A stretch of DNA of 64,000 nucleotides from a virus, in the IMG/VR virus record IMGVR_UViG_3300021185_003522, positions 61,234 through 125,233 of that record; one strand, given 5' to 3'. The position numbers and the translations under genes are program-made. A model generated the notes under the pieces. The model did no database searches and was not told the DNA's origin. It saw only the letters and a program-made list of their open reading frames with translations. This document shows, in pieces, positions 18,747 through 27,058 of the stretch; positions within the stretch are counted from its first letter, which is position 1, and every line of letters starts with the position of its first letter.

Positions 18747-19760
18747 ATGGGTTTGTTTAAGAAAGCTCTAGTGTTCACAGACATCCACTTTGGCATGAAA
18801 AGCAATAGCATCATGCACAATCAAGACTGTGAAAACTTTGTAGAGTGGGCAGTACAACAGGGCAAGATACACAACTGTGAAACTGCTATATTCATGGGTG
18901 ACTGGCATCATCATAGAGCAAGTTTAAGTTTGCAAACTATGAGTCACAGTTTACGTGCATTAGAAAACCTTTCACGTAGTTTTGATATTACATATTTTAT
19001 AACTGGCAATCATGACTTGTACTACAGAGACAAACGTGACATATACAGTTTTGAATGGGCAAAGCATATACCAAATCTAAAGATATGCAATGACTGGTTT
19101 CAACAAGATGATGTTATACTATGCCCTTGGCTAGTAGGTGACGATCACAAGAAGATTAAAACTGCAAGTGCCCAGTACATGTTTGGCCACTTTGAACTTC
19201 CGCATTTTAAAATGAATGCAATGGTTGAGATGCCTGATCACGGTGAGATCAAATCAGAACACTTCCAACAGTATGGCACAGTGTTTAGTGGACACTTTCA
19301 TTTGCGTCAACAGAAAAACAACATCAACTACATTGGCAATGCATTTCCGCACAACTTTTCAGATGCAGGCGATGATCAACGTGGTTGTATGATACTTGAA
19401 TGGGGCAAAGAGCCAGAGTACATTGCTTGGCCAGATCAACCGTTGTACAAAGTGTTGGACCTTTCGCAGGTAATTGACTATGCAGACACAATACTTAAAC
19501 CAAACATGCATGTTAGAGTAAACTTGGACATAGAAATATCCTACGAAGAGGCAAACTACATCAAAGAACAGTTTGCAACCAAATACAAACTGCGTGAGAT
19601 GGCACTTATACCTAACAAACGCAGTGCATTAGAAGAAGAAATGCAACCAGGCGATATCAAATTTGAAAGTGTTGATCAAATTGTTACAGAACAAATCATA
19701 AACATTGATTCCGAATTCTATGACAACAAACTGTTGTTGGAAATTTACCGGAGTTTATAA
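18747..19760 (+). CDS. gp47: Recombination endonuclease subunit gp47 (Mre11-like)
   Basis: A 337-residue metallophosphoesterase, the nuclease half of the gp46/gp47 complex that resects DNA ends for recombination-dependent replication. The metal-binding motifs are all present: TDIHFG (D12, H14), GDWHHH, TGNHDLYY, and the paired GHFELPHF and GHFHL near the end of the catalytic domain. Length matches T4 gp47 (339). Its stop overlaps the ATG of the radical-SAM gene (TAATG), so the two are probably translationally coupled. In T4 genes 46 and 47 are neighbours with small genes between; here a large enzyme gene separates them. Confidence 0.94.
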   Translation: MGLFKKALVFTDIHFGMKSNSIMHNQDCENFVEWAVQQGKIHNCETAIFMGDWHHHRASLSLQTMSHSLRALENLSRSFDITYFITGNHDLYYRDKRDIYSFEWAKHIPNLKICNDWFQQDDVILCPWLVGDDHKKIKTASAQYMFGHFELPHFKMNAMVEMPDHGEIKSEHFQQYGTVFSGHFHLRQQKNNINYIGNAFPHNFSDAGDDQRGCMILEWGKEPEYIAWPDQPLYKVLDLSQVIDYADTILKPNMHVRVNLDIEISYEEANYIKEQFATKYKLREMALIPNKRSALEEEMQPGDIKFESVDQIVTEQIINIDSEFYDNKLLLEIYRSL

Positions 19761-21310
19761 TGGATCTGTTATCTCATGTTGACAAGAACATAAACGTAGT
19801 TGGTACCGTTGAATTTGATTCTGATCCACAACAACTTAAACAACAATTGCTTGCACTACGAAAAGACATGTTTGAACCTAACGAACGAATTATAATTATA
19901 CAACGTTCTGTTGATAATTATCCTTTTATTGATGCATATGGATCAAAACTAATTGAATTACAAAAAATAGTTAACCAAGTTGATATTGGAAATTGTTTTA
20001 TTCTGATACTCACACACAATCCTAATATACAAACCGAAATAGCAGAAGTGAACACAGTATACAGTTCTGATACAACATTATTTGAAAGTTGTGTTTATCC
20101 TGGAAAATATATTGTCACAGTGCCTCAGTACAAAAATACTGCGTGTAAAAAACTATGGAATCACCTATACATTGGAACTGACAGTAATGTCCTTCCATGT
20201 TGTGTAGCAGACCATAGATATCCTTTAGGAAATATCAACAATCAATCTATTGATAGCATACTTGATTCAGATCATGCTCAAAAAATACGACAATGGATGA
20301 TGGAAGGCTATCGTACAAAATCTTGTAGTTCTTGCTATAAGAATGAAGACAACAATATAAAAAGTTTAAGAACTGTGTTTACACCTACTTCGGCTAGACG
20401 CAACCAAATAACATATTTAGATGTTAGACTCAATAATATTTGCAACTTCAAGTGTAGGATGTGTAGTGAATACTTTAGTAGTAGTATTCAACAAGAAACT
20501 GTTGACATATTTGGCAAAAATGCAGTACTAGGTTATGAAAAAATAAGTCTTGATTCGGATAATCGTCAAACTAGACAAAGCAACTTGATAAAATTGCTAC
20601 CGTATGTCACTGCTGATCTTGAAAAAATATATTTTGCTGGTGGAGAACCATTGATTACAGAAGAACACTATGGTATACTTGATCGATTGATTGAGGTCAA
20701 TAACTTTGATATAAAAATGTCATACAATACTAATTTAAGTAGACTTAACTATAAAACAAATAATATATTTGACTACTGGAAACAGTTTTCTAATATATCT
20801 GTTGGCGCAAGTATTGATGCAAGCGATCAAGTAGCAGAATACATGCGTCACGGAACAGTATGGCAAGATATAATCAATAACATCAATGCTATTAAGATTA
20901 ATACTCCACATGTTAATCTGTTTATTTCTTCGACAGTAAGTTGGCCTACACTTGAAAATCTAATTGAATTACAAACAGATTGGATACGCACTGGATTGTT
21001 TACACGTGATCAGTTGACAATGCATGCTCTGGTTGAACCTGGTTATCTAAGTCTAACAACCTTACCAGATTCCTACAAACAATCTATGACCATAAAAATT
21101 AACAAGCATATTGACCACATAGGACAATGTGAACTTGCACAAAGCTGGGAAGAACTGCGAAATTTTATGAATGCAACTAACACAAAGTACGAGTTGGCTG
21201 AGTTTACAAAACGTACTCTAACACTCGATAAACATAGAAAAGAATCCTTTGCCAGTGTCTTTCCGCAGTTTACGGATTTATTTTTGGTTGCAAATAGCTC
21301 ACAAACGTAG
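19760..21310 (+). CDS. Radical SAM enzyme with N-terminal twitch-like domain
   Basis: A 516-residue radical S-adenosylmethionine enzyme. The 4Fe-4S-binding CX3CX2C motif is C228, C232, C235 (CNFKCRMC), and the SAM-contacting GGE is at 294-296 (FAGGEP). Upstream, C129, C147, C148, C189 and C192 (VLPCCVADH, CSSCYKNE) look like a SPASM/twitch auxiliary-cluster domain placed before rather than after the core, as in the N-terminal-twitch radical SAM family. Substrate unknown: twitch enzymes modify peptides, carbohydrates or small molecules. It is coupled to gp47 by a TAATG overlap, and the gp46 promoter lies inside its 3' end. Two PLP enzymes follow gp46, so a joint pathway is possible but unproven. 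Confidence 0.88.
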   Translation: MDLLSHVDKNINVVGTVEFDSDPQQLKQQLLALRKDMFEPNERIIIIQRSVDNYPFIDAYGSKLIELQKIVNQVDIGNCFILILTHNPNIQTEIAEVNTVYSSDTTLFESCVYPGKYIVTVPQYKNTACKKLWNHLYIGTDSNVLPCCVADHRYPLGNINNQSIDSILDSDHAQKIRQWMMEGYRTKSCSSCYKNEDNNIKSLRTVFTPTSARRNQITYLDVRLNNICNFKCRMCSEYFSSSIQQETVDIFGKNAVLGYEKISLDSDNRQTRQSNLIKLLPYVTADLEKIYFAGGEPLITEEHYGILDRLIEVNNFDIKMSYNTNLSRLNYKTNNIFDYWKQFSNISVGASIDASDQVAEYMRHGTVWQDIINNINAIKINTPHVNLFISSTVSWPTLENLIELQTDWIRTGLFTRDQLTMHALVEPGYLSLTTLPDSYKQSMTIKINKHIDHIGQCELAQSWEELRNFMNATNTKYELAEFTKRTLTLDKHRKESFASVFPQFTDLFLVANSSQT

Positions 21311-21316
21311 TATAAT
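21288..21316 (+). promoter_or_regulatory. Sigma70-like promoter before gp46
   Basis: TTGCAA (21288-21293), a 17-base spacer and TATAAT (21311-21316). The gp46 ATG begins five bases after the -10 box, so the predicted start site is on the ATG and the message would be leaderless. Confidence 0.72.
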
Positions 21317-21321
21317 AACAC

Positions 21322-23079
21322 ATGATTCAAATTAAAGACCTTACGGTTAAAAACTTCATGAGTGTAGGTAATGCTACACAAGCAATTAACTTTGATCGAC
21401 AAGACCTCACGCTGGTACTTGGTGAGAACATTGACTTAGGTGGTGATGGTTCGCGTAACGGAACTGGTAAGACCACAATCATTAATGCACTAAGTTATGC
21501 ACTCTATGGCGAAGCACTTACAAACATACGTCGTGACAACCTCATAAACAAAACTAATTCAAAAGGCATGATGGTTAGTTTAGATTTTTGTGTTGGTGAA
21601 CAATGCTATCGTATTGAACGTGGACGCAAGCCTAATGTGCTAAAGTTTTATATCAATGACAGTGAACAAGAAGCAGATGATTATGCACAAGGTGATAGTA
21701 GAGAAACACAAGGTGCTATACTAAAACTGTTGAGCATGAGTCATACTATGTTCAAACACTTGGTAGCATTGAACACATATACCGAACCGTTTTTGAGTCT
21801 TAAACAAAACGATCAAAGAGAGATAATCGAGCAACTGCTGGGTATCACACAACTCAGTGAACGTGCTGACAAGATCAAAGAACTTAGCAAACGCACACGT
21901 GATGATATTAAGCAAGAAGAAATGACAATCAAAGCGTTGCAAACTGCTAACGACAAAATTGGCGAACAAATACAAGCATTAAAACGTCGACAAACACTGT
22001 GGATGAACAAGAAAGCAGAAGACGTAAAAAAGTTTGAAACTGCTATTGAAGATCTTGCACATGTTGATATTGATGCGGAATTAGCCTCTCAGGATGACCT
22101 CCTAACGTGGACTGAACTTAACAATACACAAACACAATTACAAAAAGACATTGCCGCACTAACTGCACAGGTTGGTAGAGCAGAAAAAGACGTTACTAGA
22201 ACTAAAAAAGCAGTAGACAGTTTAGAATCAGGCACTTGTGGCAGTTGCGGACAGAGTGTTGATCATATGGAAACACATCAACAACATGTGGCTAAAGCAC
22301 AGGAGGAATACAATGGGGCAAGTGATTTCCTTAGCGAAATACAGGAAGGAATCTCTGCACTCAAGGCAGATAAAACGGAAGTTCCAGCGAGACCAAGAGT
22401 TTTTTATGATAGCGTGTCTGATGCACACAATCATAGATCAACTTTATCCTCACTTGAAACACAGCTACAAAGCAAGCGTGCAGAAGCCGATCCTTACGTT
22501 GATCAAATAGTAGAAATGCAGACAACTGCCGCTACTGAAATAAGTTATGACAAACTAAATGACCTAACAAGACTATACGATCATCAAGACTTCTTGTTAA
22601 AACTGTTAACAAACAAAGATAGTTTTGTGCGTAAACGTATTATCGATCAAAATCTAAGTTATTTGAATTCAAGACTCACACACTATTTAGATAGGATTGG
22701 GTTACCGCACACAGTGATATTTCAAAACGATTTGACTGTTGAAATACAGGAACTTGGCAGAGACCTAGACTTTGACAATCTAAGTAGAGGCGAGAGAAAC
22801 AGGCTTATTATCAGTATGAGCTGGGCTTTCCGTGATGTATGGGAAAGTCTGTATGGTGCTATTAACTTACTGTTTATTGATGAGATGATTGATTCGGGTA
22901 TGGACACATCAGGAGTTGAAGCCGCACTTGCACTACTTAAGAAGATGGCAAGAGAACGTAGCAAAAGCATTTGGCTTGTATCACACAAAGACGAACTTGC
23001 AGGCCGAGTAAATAACTTGCTTAAAGTTGTAAAAGAAAATGGCTTCACTAGTTATAGTACGGATATAGACATAGCATGA
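21322..23079 (+). CDS. gp46: Recombination endonuclease subunit gp46 (Rad50-like)
   Basis: A 585-residue SMC/Rad50-type ATPase, partner of gp47. Walker A is at ~43-52 (GSRNGTGKTT), preceded by LVLGEN. Coiled-coil arms run ~170-300 and ~315-430. A zinc-hook CXXC is at C306/C309 (GTCGSCGQ), used for dimerisation. Near the C-terminus are the ABC signature LSRGERNRL and Walker B with INLLFIDEMID. Length is close to T4 gp46 (560). No ribosome site is seen and the promoter -10 box is five bases before the ATG. Its stop overlaps the next ATG (ATGA). Confidence 0.95.
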   Translation: MIQIKDLTVKNFMSVGNATQAINFDRQDLTLVLGENIDLGGDGSRNGTGKTTIINALSYALYGEALTNIRRDNLINKTNSKGMMVSLDFCVGEQCYRIERGRKPNVLKFYINDSEQEADDYAQGDSRETQGAILKLLSMSHTMFKHLVALNTYTEPFLSLKQNDQREIIEQLLGITQLSERADKIKELSKRTRDDIKQEEMTIKALQTANDKIGEQIQALKRRQTLWMNKKAEDVKKFETAIEDLAHVDIDAELASQDDLLTWTELNNTQTQLQKDIAALTAQVGRAEKDVTRTKKAVDSLESGTCGSCGQSVDHMETHQQHVAKAQEEYNGASDFLSEIQEGISALKADKTEVPARPRVFYDSVSDAHNHRSTLSSLETQLQSKRAEADPYVDQIVEMQTTAATEISYDKLNDLTRLYDHQDFLLKLLTNKDSFVRKRIIDQNLSYLNSRLTHYLDRIGLPHTVIFQNDLTVEIQELGRDLDFDNLSRGERNRLIISMSWAFRDVWESLYGAINLLFIDEMIDSGMDTSGVEAALALLKKMARERSKSIWLVSHKDELAGRVNNLLKVVKENGFTSYSTDIDIA

Positions 23080-24053
23080 ATGTAGGCAAACAATTTGCAT
23101 TCCTATATGGAGCAAACGAATCGCACGATCTTATTGAGATAAGAGATATTGCATATAATCTATATCAAGGATCACGTAGTGTACGTAATCAAACAGTAAT
23201 TAAATTTTTAAACACACTTCACGATTCAAATCACAATGACAAATGGAATATGCAAAAAATTTTTGTAAACGAATTTGCATCTTGGATTGGTACAGATATG
23301 TCTGCGTATGACGTAGATTACAGTGCAGGAACTACACAAAGTTTTGATAGCTTTTACCTACGACATAGGAACAAAAAGTTTCGTTGTTACACTGGTGAAT
23401 ATTTTTATCACTTGAAAACTTGGACAAGCAATGATATATTATGGAGTTTTGTAACTGATATTGACCAACTTCAATCTGGCGACGCACTAGTACTAAGTTT
23501 TCCTTTTTGTGATACAGGAAATTTTTATGATATTGATAAAATTTTGAACATATGCGAAAGTTTAGACATACCAGTTTTGATAGACATGGCATACTATCCT
23601 CTAACTGATGCACCGACTTTTAGGTTCTTTCACACATGCATCGATACTATCGCATTCAGCCTTAGCAAGATTTTTCCAATAGCCAACTATCGCATTGGCG
23701 TAAGATACACTAAGAAAGATATATACGACGGTCAGAAACTGCATGATGATATTAATTACAATAATTTTGCAAGTTGTTACTTAGGGTATGAGCTTATAAA
23801 AAAGTACAATGTAAATTATATTGCTTCAACGTACAGGCAAAAACAATCACAGGTAAGTAAAGTTTTTGATATCATACCTAGTGATAGTGTAATTTTTGCT
23901 TTAGGCAACAAAGACTGGAATACGTACAGTAGAAGAACACTATTAGATGCTTACAAACTACAGTTTGCACCAGAAAATTTTGAAAACAGAATTTGTCTAA
24001 ACACAGTTTATGAAAATTGGAGACTGTTCAATGAACTTGAAGTTACACTTTAA
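23076..24053 (+). CDS. PLP-dependent aminotransferase-like enzyme, copy 1
   Basis: A 325-residue protein with the fold-type-I (class I/II aminotransferase) active-site order. D170 in IPVLIDMAYY is the expected pyridine-nitrogen Asp, and Y173 follows at +3. K198 in AFSLSKIFP is the Schiff-base Lys. R206, eight residues later, fits the phosphate-binding Arg. The YSAGTTQSF loop at 82-90 could hold the phosphate end. It is shorter than typical family members (~390), mainly at the C-terminus. The start overlaps the gp46 stop (ATGA). A diverged second copy lies one gene downstream, with the same domain plan. Substrate unknown; no sugar- or amino-acid-specific motif is readable. Confidence 0.75.
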   Translation: MNVGKQFAFLYGANESHDLIEIRDIAYNLYQGSRSVRNQTVIKFLNTLHDSNHNDKWNMQKIFVNEFASWIGTDMSAYDVDYSAGTTQSFDSFYLRHRNKKFRCYTGEYFYHLKTWTSNDILWSFVTDIDQLQSGDALVLSFPFCDTGNFYDIDKILNICESLDIPVLIDMAYYPLTDAPTFRFFHTCIDTIAFSLSKIFPIANYRIGVRYTKKDIYDGQKLHDDINYNNFASCYLGYELIKKYNVNYIASTYRQKQSQVSKVFDIIPSDSVIFALGNKDWNTYSRRTLLDAYKLQFAPENFENRICLNTVYENWRLFNELEVTL

Positions 24054-24495
24054 AAACATCAGGCACAATCCTTGTTGTAAGATTCTAGTAAACAACCTAG
24101 AACTTTATAGCGGACAAGTAAAACCTTATTATGACTTTGATATTGATGTTAATAATACAGTAAGTCTAGAAATAGTACACTTTAATAAAAAGCCAGAAGA
24201 TACCATAATAGATAATGATGGCAAGATTATAGATGATCGTAGTTTTGAACTAGAAAAAATCTATGCTGAGCAACATGACTTTAAGGAACTAATTTGGAAA
24301 AGTAATTTTACTGACACCGCAGGTAAGATATACAATAGCTGTTTATTTTTTGGACCAAATGGAAGTTTTACAATTAAATTTACAATACCAGTCCTAAGAT
24401 GGATATTACAAAATTCAGAGCATATAGAAGACTGGGAAGAAGATTATCCTTATTACGAAAAAGCATTTACTATACTAGAAAGCATCAATGACTAA
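24031..24495 (+). CDS. Conserved-looking unknown protein between two PLP enzymes
   Basis: 154 residues from the ATG at 24031 (MNLKLHFKNIRHNPCCKILVN); the frame also permits an ATG at 24010. I do not recognise a named family. The alternating hydrophobic N-terminal half (KILVNNLELYSG, VSLEIVHFNKKPEDT) looks like a beta-sandwich such as a binding or CBM-like fold. The rest has SCLFFGPNGSFTIKF and an aromatic acidic tail (EDWEEDYPYYEKAF). I have the impression of similar sequences in other marine T4-like phages. It overlaps both neighbours, so it is made with the flanking PLP enzymes and may be their partner. Confidence 0.75.
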   Translation: MNLKLHFKNIRHNPCCKILVNNLELYSGQVKPYYDFDIDVNNTVSLEIVHFNKKPEDTIIDNDGKIIDDRSFELEKIYAEQHDFKELIWKSNFTDTAGKIYNSCLFFGPNGSFTIKFTIPVLRWILQNSEHIEDWEEDYPYYEKAFTILESIND

Positions 24496-25528
24496 CATAG
24501 AACTTATAAAAGAAATAAGTTGGGTATTAAGCCTTGCTAGTGCAAAAAATAAACTAGACGTGCCAGGCGAGTATGTTTGGGCATACCCTAAGAATGAAAA
24601 CTTCAGTGAATTGCAAGCACGCAGCCGAAGTATTTTTAGCAGTGGAAATGCAATCAAAGATCCTACGGTAATTGAATATGTTCAAACATGCGATATCAAT
24701 AAGTATCTACTTGATCCGTGGATAGTAAATGCGTTTGAAGGAAATTTTGTTTCTTGGTTAACTGCGAATACTAAACATAACTTACAGAATATTGAGCTCT
24801 ACAAATACGTAGCCTTCAGTGCCGGTACTCAAGAAAGTTTTGCAAACTTTTATCTTAAAAATCGCAATAAGAGATTTAGAGTATTACGCGGTGAATACTG
24901 GTGGCATATGGATGTTTGGTCTGCACTTGGAATCAACTGGGCATATATTGAAGATGATGATATTAAAACAAATGATATAACTATTTGTAGTATTCCTTTT
25001 GCTCTTACTGGTAAAAAACACAAACATCTTGATAATATACTTGAACAGTCTCTTAAACACAATTGTGACGTTATGCTTGATTTTATCTATCTGCCAAATT
25101 GTAATCGCCCAATAGAAATAGACTTAGCACACGATGCAATCAGCGAAATAACTTTCAGTTTCAGTAAAACATTTCCAGTGCAGTGTGCAAAAATTGCAGT
25201 TCGCCTAACAAAACACAAACCGAATGACCCAATGCAAATAAGCAATGACGAAAATATTTGTAACAGACTAAGTGCAGGTTTAGCATATGATATTATACAA
25301 AAATTTCCTGTAGATTACATGCCAAGAAAATATCACAACAAACAAAAATTTTGGTGTAAGAAATTAGGTTTGGATACTTCACCGGTTGTACACTTTGCCA
25401 CAGGCGAAGATTATATAAAAGGACAACCAGCATGGTTTAGTAAATTTAATAACCAACAAGGAAGATATAATCTTGGAATGCTTTTTGAAAATGACAAGTT
25501 ATTAAAAAGTCTTGGATACCTATCATGA
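24488..25528 (+). CDS. PLP-dependent aminotransferase-like enzyme, copy 2
   Basis: 346 residues, a diverged paralogue of the protein at 23076-24053. Shared landmarks: FSAGTQESFANFYLKNRNK against YSAGTTQSFDSFYLRHRNK, RGEYWWHMDVW against TGEYFYHLKTW, D198 with Y201 in VMLDFIYLP, and K227 in TFSFSKTFP as the Schiff-base Lys. The position eight after the Lys, Arg in copy 1, is K235 here, and R239 matches R210 of copy 1. A changed phosphate-side contact suggests a different substrate or a heteromeric pair. Start overlaps the previous gene by eight bases; the stop overlaps the GIY-YIG gene (ATGA). Confidence 0.73.
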   Translation: MTNIELIKEISWVLSLASAKNKLDVPGEYVWAYPKNENFSELQARSRSIFSSGNAIKDPTVIEYVQTCDINKYLLDPWIVNAFEGNFVSWLTANTKHNLQNIELYKYVAFSAGTQESFANFYLKNRNKRFRVLRGEYWWHMDVWSALGINWAYIEDDDIKTNDITICSIPFALTGKKHKHLDNILEQSLKHNCDVMLDFIYLPNCNRPIEIDLAHDAISEITFSFSKTFPVQCAKIAVRLTKHKPNDPMQISNDENICNRLSAGLAYDIIQKFPVDYMPRKYHNKQKFWCKKLGLDTSPVVHFATGEDYIKGQPAWFSKFNNQQGRYNLGMLFENDKLLKSLGYLS

Positions 25529-25932
25529 CCTGGACATATAAAAACAAAACAATTACAGATATCCCCGAGGGCATTATTGGGTTTGTATACTTGATTACTA
25601 ACATTACAAACAACAGAAAGTACATTGGTAAGAAACTTACTCAGTTTAAACGCAGTAAAAAGCCACTAAAAGGCAGAACAAACAAACGTAGGTATACAGT
25701 CGAAAGCGATTGGAAAGACTATTACGGAAGCAGTGATGAACTGACTGCGGATGTGGAACTATTAGGAAAAGACAAGTTTAAACGTGAAATAATGTTTTGG
25801 TGTAGCAGTAAAAGTGAACTCAGTTACATTGAAGCAAGAGAACAATTCACACACAAAGTACTAGAATCAAAACAATGGTATAACGGGCACATACGGGTCC
25901 GTGTACACCAAAAAGGCATATTGAAAGACTAA
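25525..25932 (+). CDS. GIY-YIG-type endonuclease
   Basis: A 135-residue protein with a GIY-YIG core: GFVYLITNITNNRKYIGKK at residues 19-37 gives the (G/F)xY...YIG pair of strands. A later KSELSYIEAREQ segment supplies the candidate catalytic Glu. The motif Arg normally found in the first helix is not clear; the stretch after YIG is rich in Lys/Arg. Such nucleases are common in T4-like phages as free-standing homing enzymes or host-DNA nucleases. It ends the operon, starts inside the stop of the PLP gene, and is followed by a long region without genes. Confidence 0.72.
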   Translation: MTWTYKNKTITDIPEGIIGFVYLITNITNNRKYIGKKLTQFKRSKKPLKGRTNKRRYTVESDWKDYYGSSDELTADVELLGKDKFKREIMFWCSSKSELSYIEAREQFTHKVLESKQWYNGHIRVRVHQKGILKD

Positions 25933-25950
25933 ATTAACTACCCATATATT
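25921..25950 (+). promoter_or_regulatory. Sigma70-like promoter for the candidate RNA
   Basis: TTGAAA (25921-25926), an 18-base spacer and TATATT (25945-25950), five of six matches in each box, at the very end of the GIY-YIG gene. Expected start near 25957, at the head of the gene-free structured region. Confidence 0.5.
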
Positions 25951-25956
25951 AACGTC

Positions 25957-26435
25957 ATAAACACAATGACACAGGCACTACTAGAGCAATGCTCAGAGCA
26001 ACTTTTTAAATTTCCCAAGCTAATATGACATCGTTTGATCGAGGTTCCTCGATCCACCTTGAAGTCTGCCAACGCAAGTTGTAGCCGACAGAACTGGTGC
26101 GTCAAAGGATAAGGCTAACTTAAGGCTAGAATGACATGGGCTCTGTGAAACAGATACAACCCATACGTTTGTATACTTTGTTTGAAGGGGTATACCAAAC
26201 GCTCCGTTGTGAGACAAGGCTAGAGTAAGGGGTACAGCACAACCGCCCCTGATACAGTAATGTAAATCTCTTTATTCAAATGACTGGATAACTCAGATGA
26301 TGACATCTTTTCAGTTCACTTGCCCGTAGTAGGGCAAGTATGACTAAACTATCTAGATGATAACTGATTACTTCGTTACACTCGTAATAAAATATTGCTG
26401 AAGCAAAGCGAAGCAATAGATGTCTTTAGACATCT
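25957..26435 (+). ncRNA. Candidate structured non-coding RNA, ~400-480 nt
   Basis: The longest gene-free stretch (25933-26449, 517 bases) has no credible frame but is dense in paired segments: GATCGAG/CTCGATC (26037-26054); a nested arm CACC/GGTG, TCTG/CAGA, CAAC-GCAA-GTTG (26055-26099); ATGGG/CCCAT enclosing TCTGT-GAA-ACAGA (26136-26164); GTTTGTATAC with GTATACCAAAC (26167-26200, one bulge); GTTGTG/CACAAC crossing AGGGG/CCCCT (26206-26250, possible pseudoknot); ACTTGCCC/GGGCAAGT (26318-26339); and AGATGTC/GACATCT (26418-26435). The GCAA tetraloop favours the plus strand. No tRNA, tmRNA tag or intron-split gene is seen. Ends are estimates. Function unknown. Confidence 0.6.
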
Positions 26436-26449
26436 AATTAAATAAACAT

Positions 26450-27058
26450 ATGGGATTGATAAAGTTTAAACACAATAATAGAACTATTGCAATAGTGCGT
26501 AATCATAAATGTAGTACTACGACTATGTTGAGTTATGTAGCACAAGCATTATGGAATGCTGATCCTAAAGAAGAACAGTTCTATCAAAACTTTCAAAACG
26601 AAGCACCTGGTGTTTACAACAAGGCTAGATCATTTGAGCAGTTCGAGTCAGAGCTACTAGCCGCAGACATACGCATAGCATTGTGGCGTGATCCTGTTGA
26701 TAAGTTTGTGAGTGGTTTCTATCATACCATGACCAATCCGGCAAATAAAAATTTATGGATTAAGTCTCCTAGTCTAACCAACTTTCTCAAAGACATCGAA
26801 GTGTATAGGCAAAATCCAAACGTAGCAGATCACTGCGAAACAAACACTGCACGTCTTGGTCCTGACAGATCCATCTACACACACATCTACAACTACAAAC
26901 ACGTGCATAAGATAGCAGGAATACTCGGTGTGCCTTCATTGGACACACATCATCGCCGTGACAGTACTATGCGAGCAGGGCCTACTGAACTGCAACGACT
27001 GCGTATACGTCAGGTTATGTTAGAAGATTATGCTAATGGCTGGTGCGAGTCTGGATAG
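26450..27058 (+). CDS. Sulfotransferase-family protein
   Basis: A 202-residue protein with the two PAPS-binding signatures of the sulfotransferase fold. The 5'-phosphosulfate loop is NHKCSTTTML (residues 18-27, after a first beta-strand TIAIVR). The 3'-phosphate motif is WRDPVDKFVSGFY (R80, S88). It would transfer sulfate from PAPS to a carbohydrate, lipid or protein. The length is short for the family but both cofactor motifs are complete. No ribosome site is seen; the ATG follows a 7-bp hairpin and an AT-rich run. It stands alone between the candidate RNA and leftward genes, and its 3' end overlaps the convergent gene by 31 bases. Confidence 0.8.
   Translation: MGLIKFKHNNRTIAIVRNHKCSTTTMLSYVAQALWNADPKEEQFYQNFQNEAPGVYNKARSFEQFESELLAADIRIALWRDPVDKFVSGFYHTMTNPANKNLWIKSPSLTNFLKDIEVYRQNPNVADHCETNTARLGPDRSIYTHIYNYKHVHKIAGILGVPSLDTHHRRDSTMRAGPTELQRLRIRQVMLEDYANGWCESG

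Noticed and set aside
25933-26449. Group I intron, tmRNA or tRNA in the gene-free region
   Set aside because: No split coding sequence flanks it, no tmRNA tag or CCA-ended acceptor stem is seen, and the short GAGGTTCCTCGATCC segment only resembles a T-arm; it is better explained as a 7-bp hairpin.
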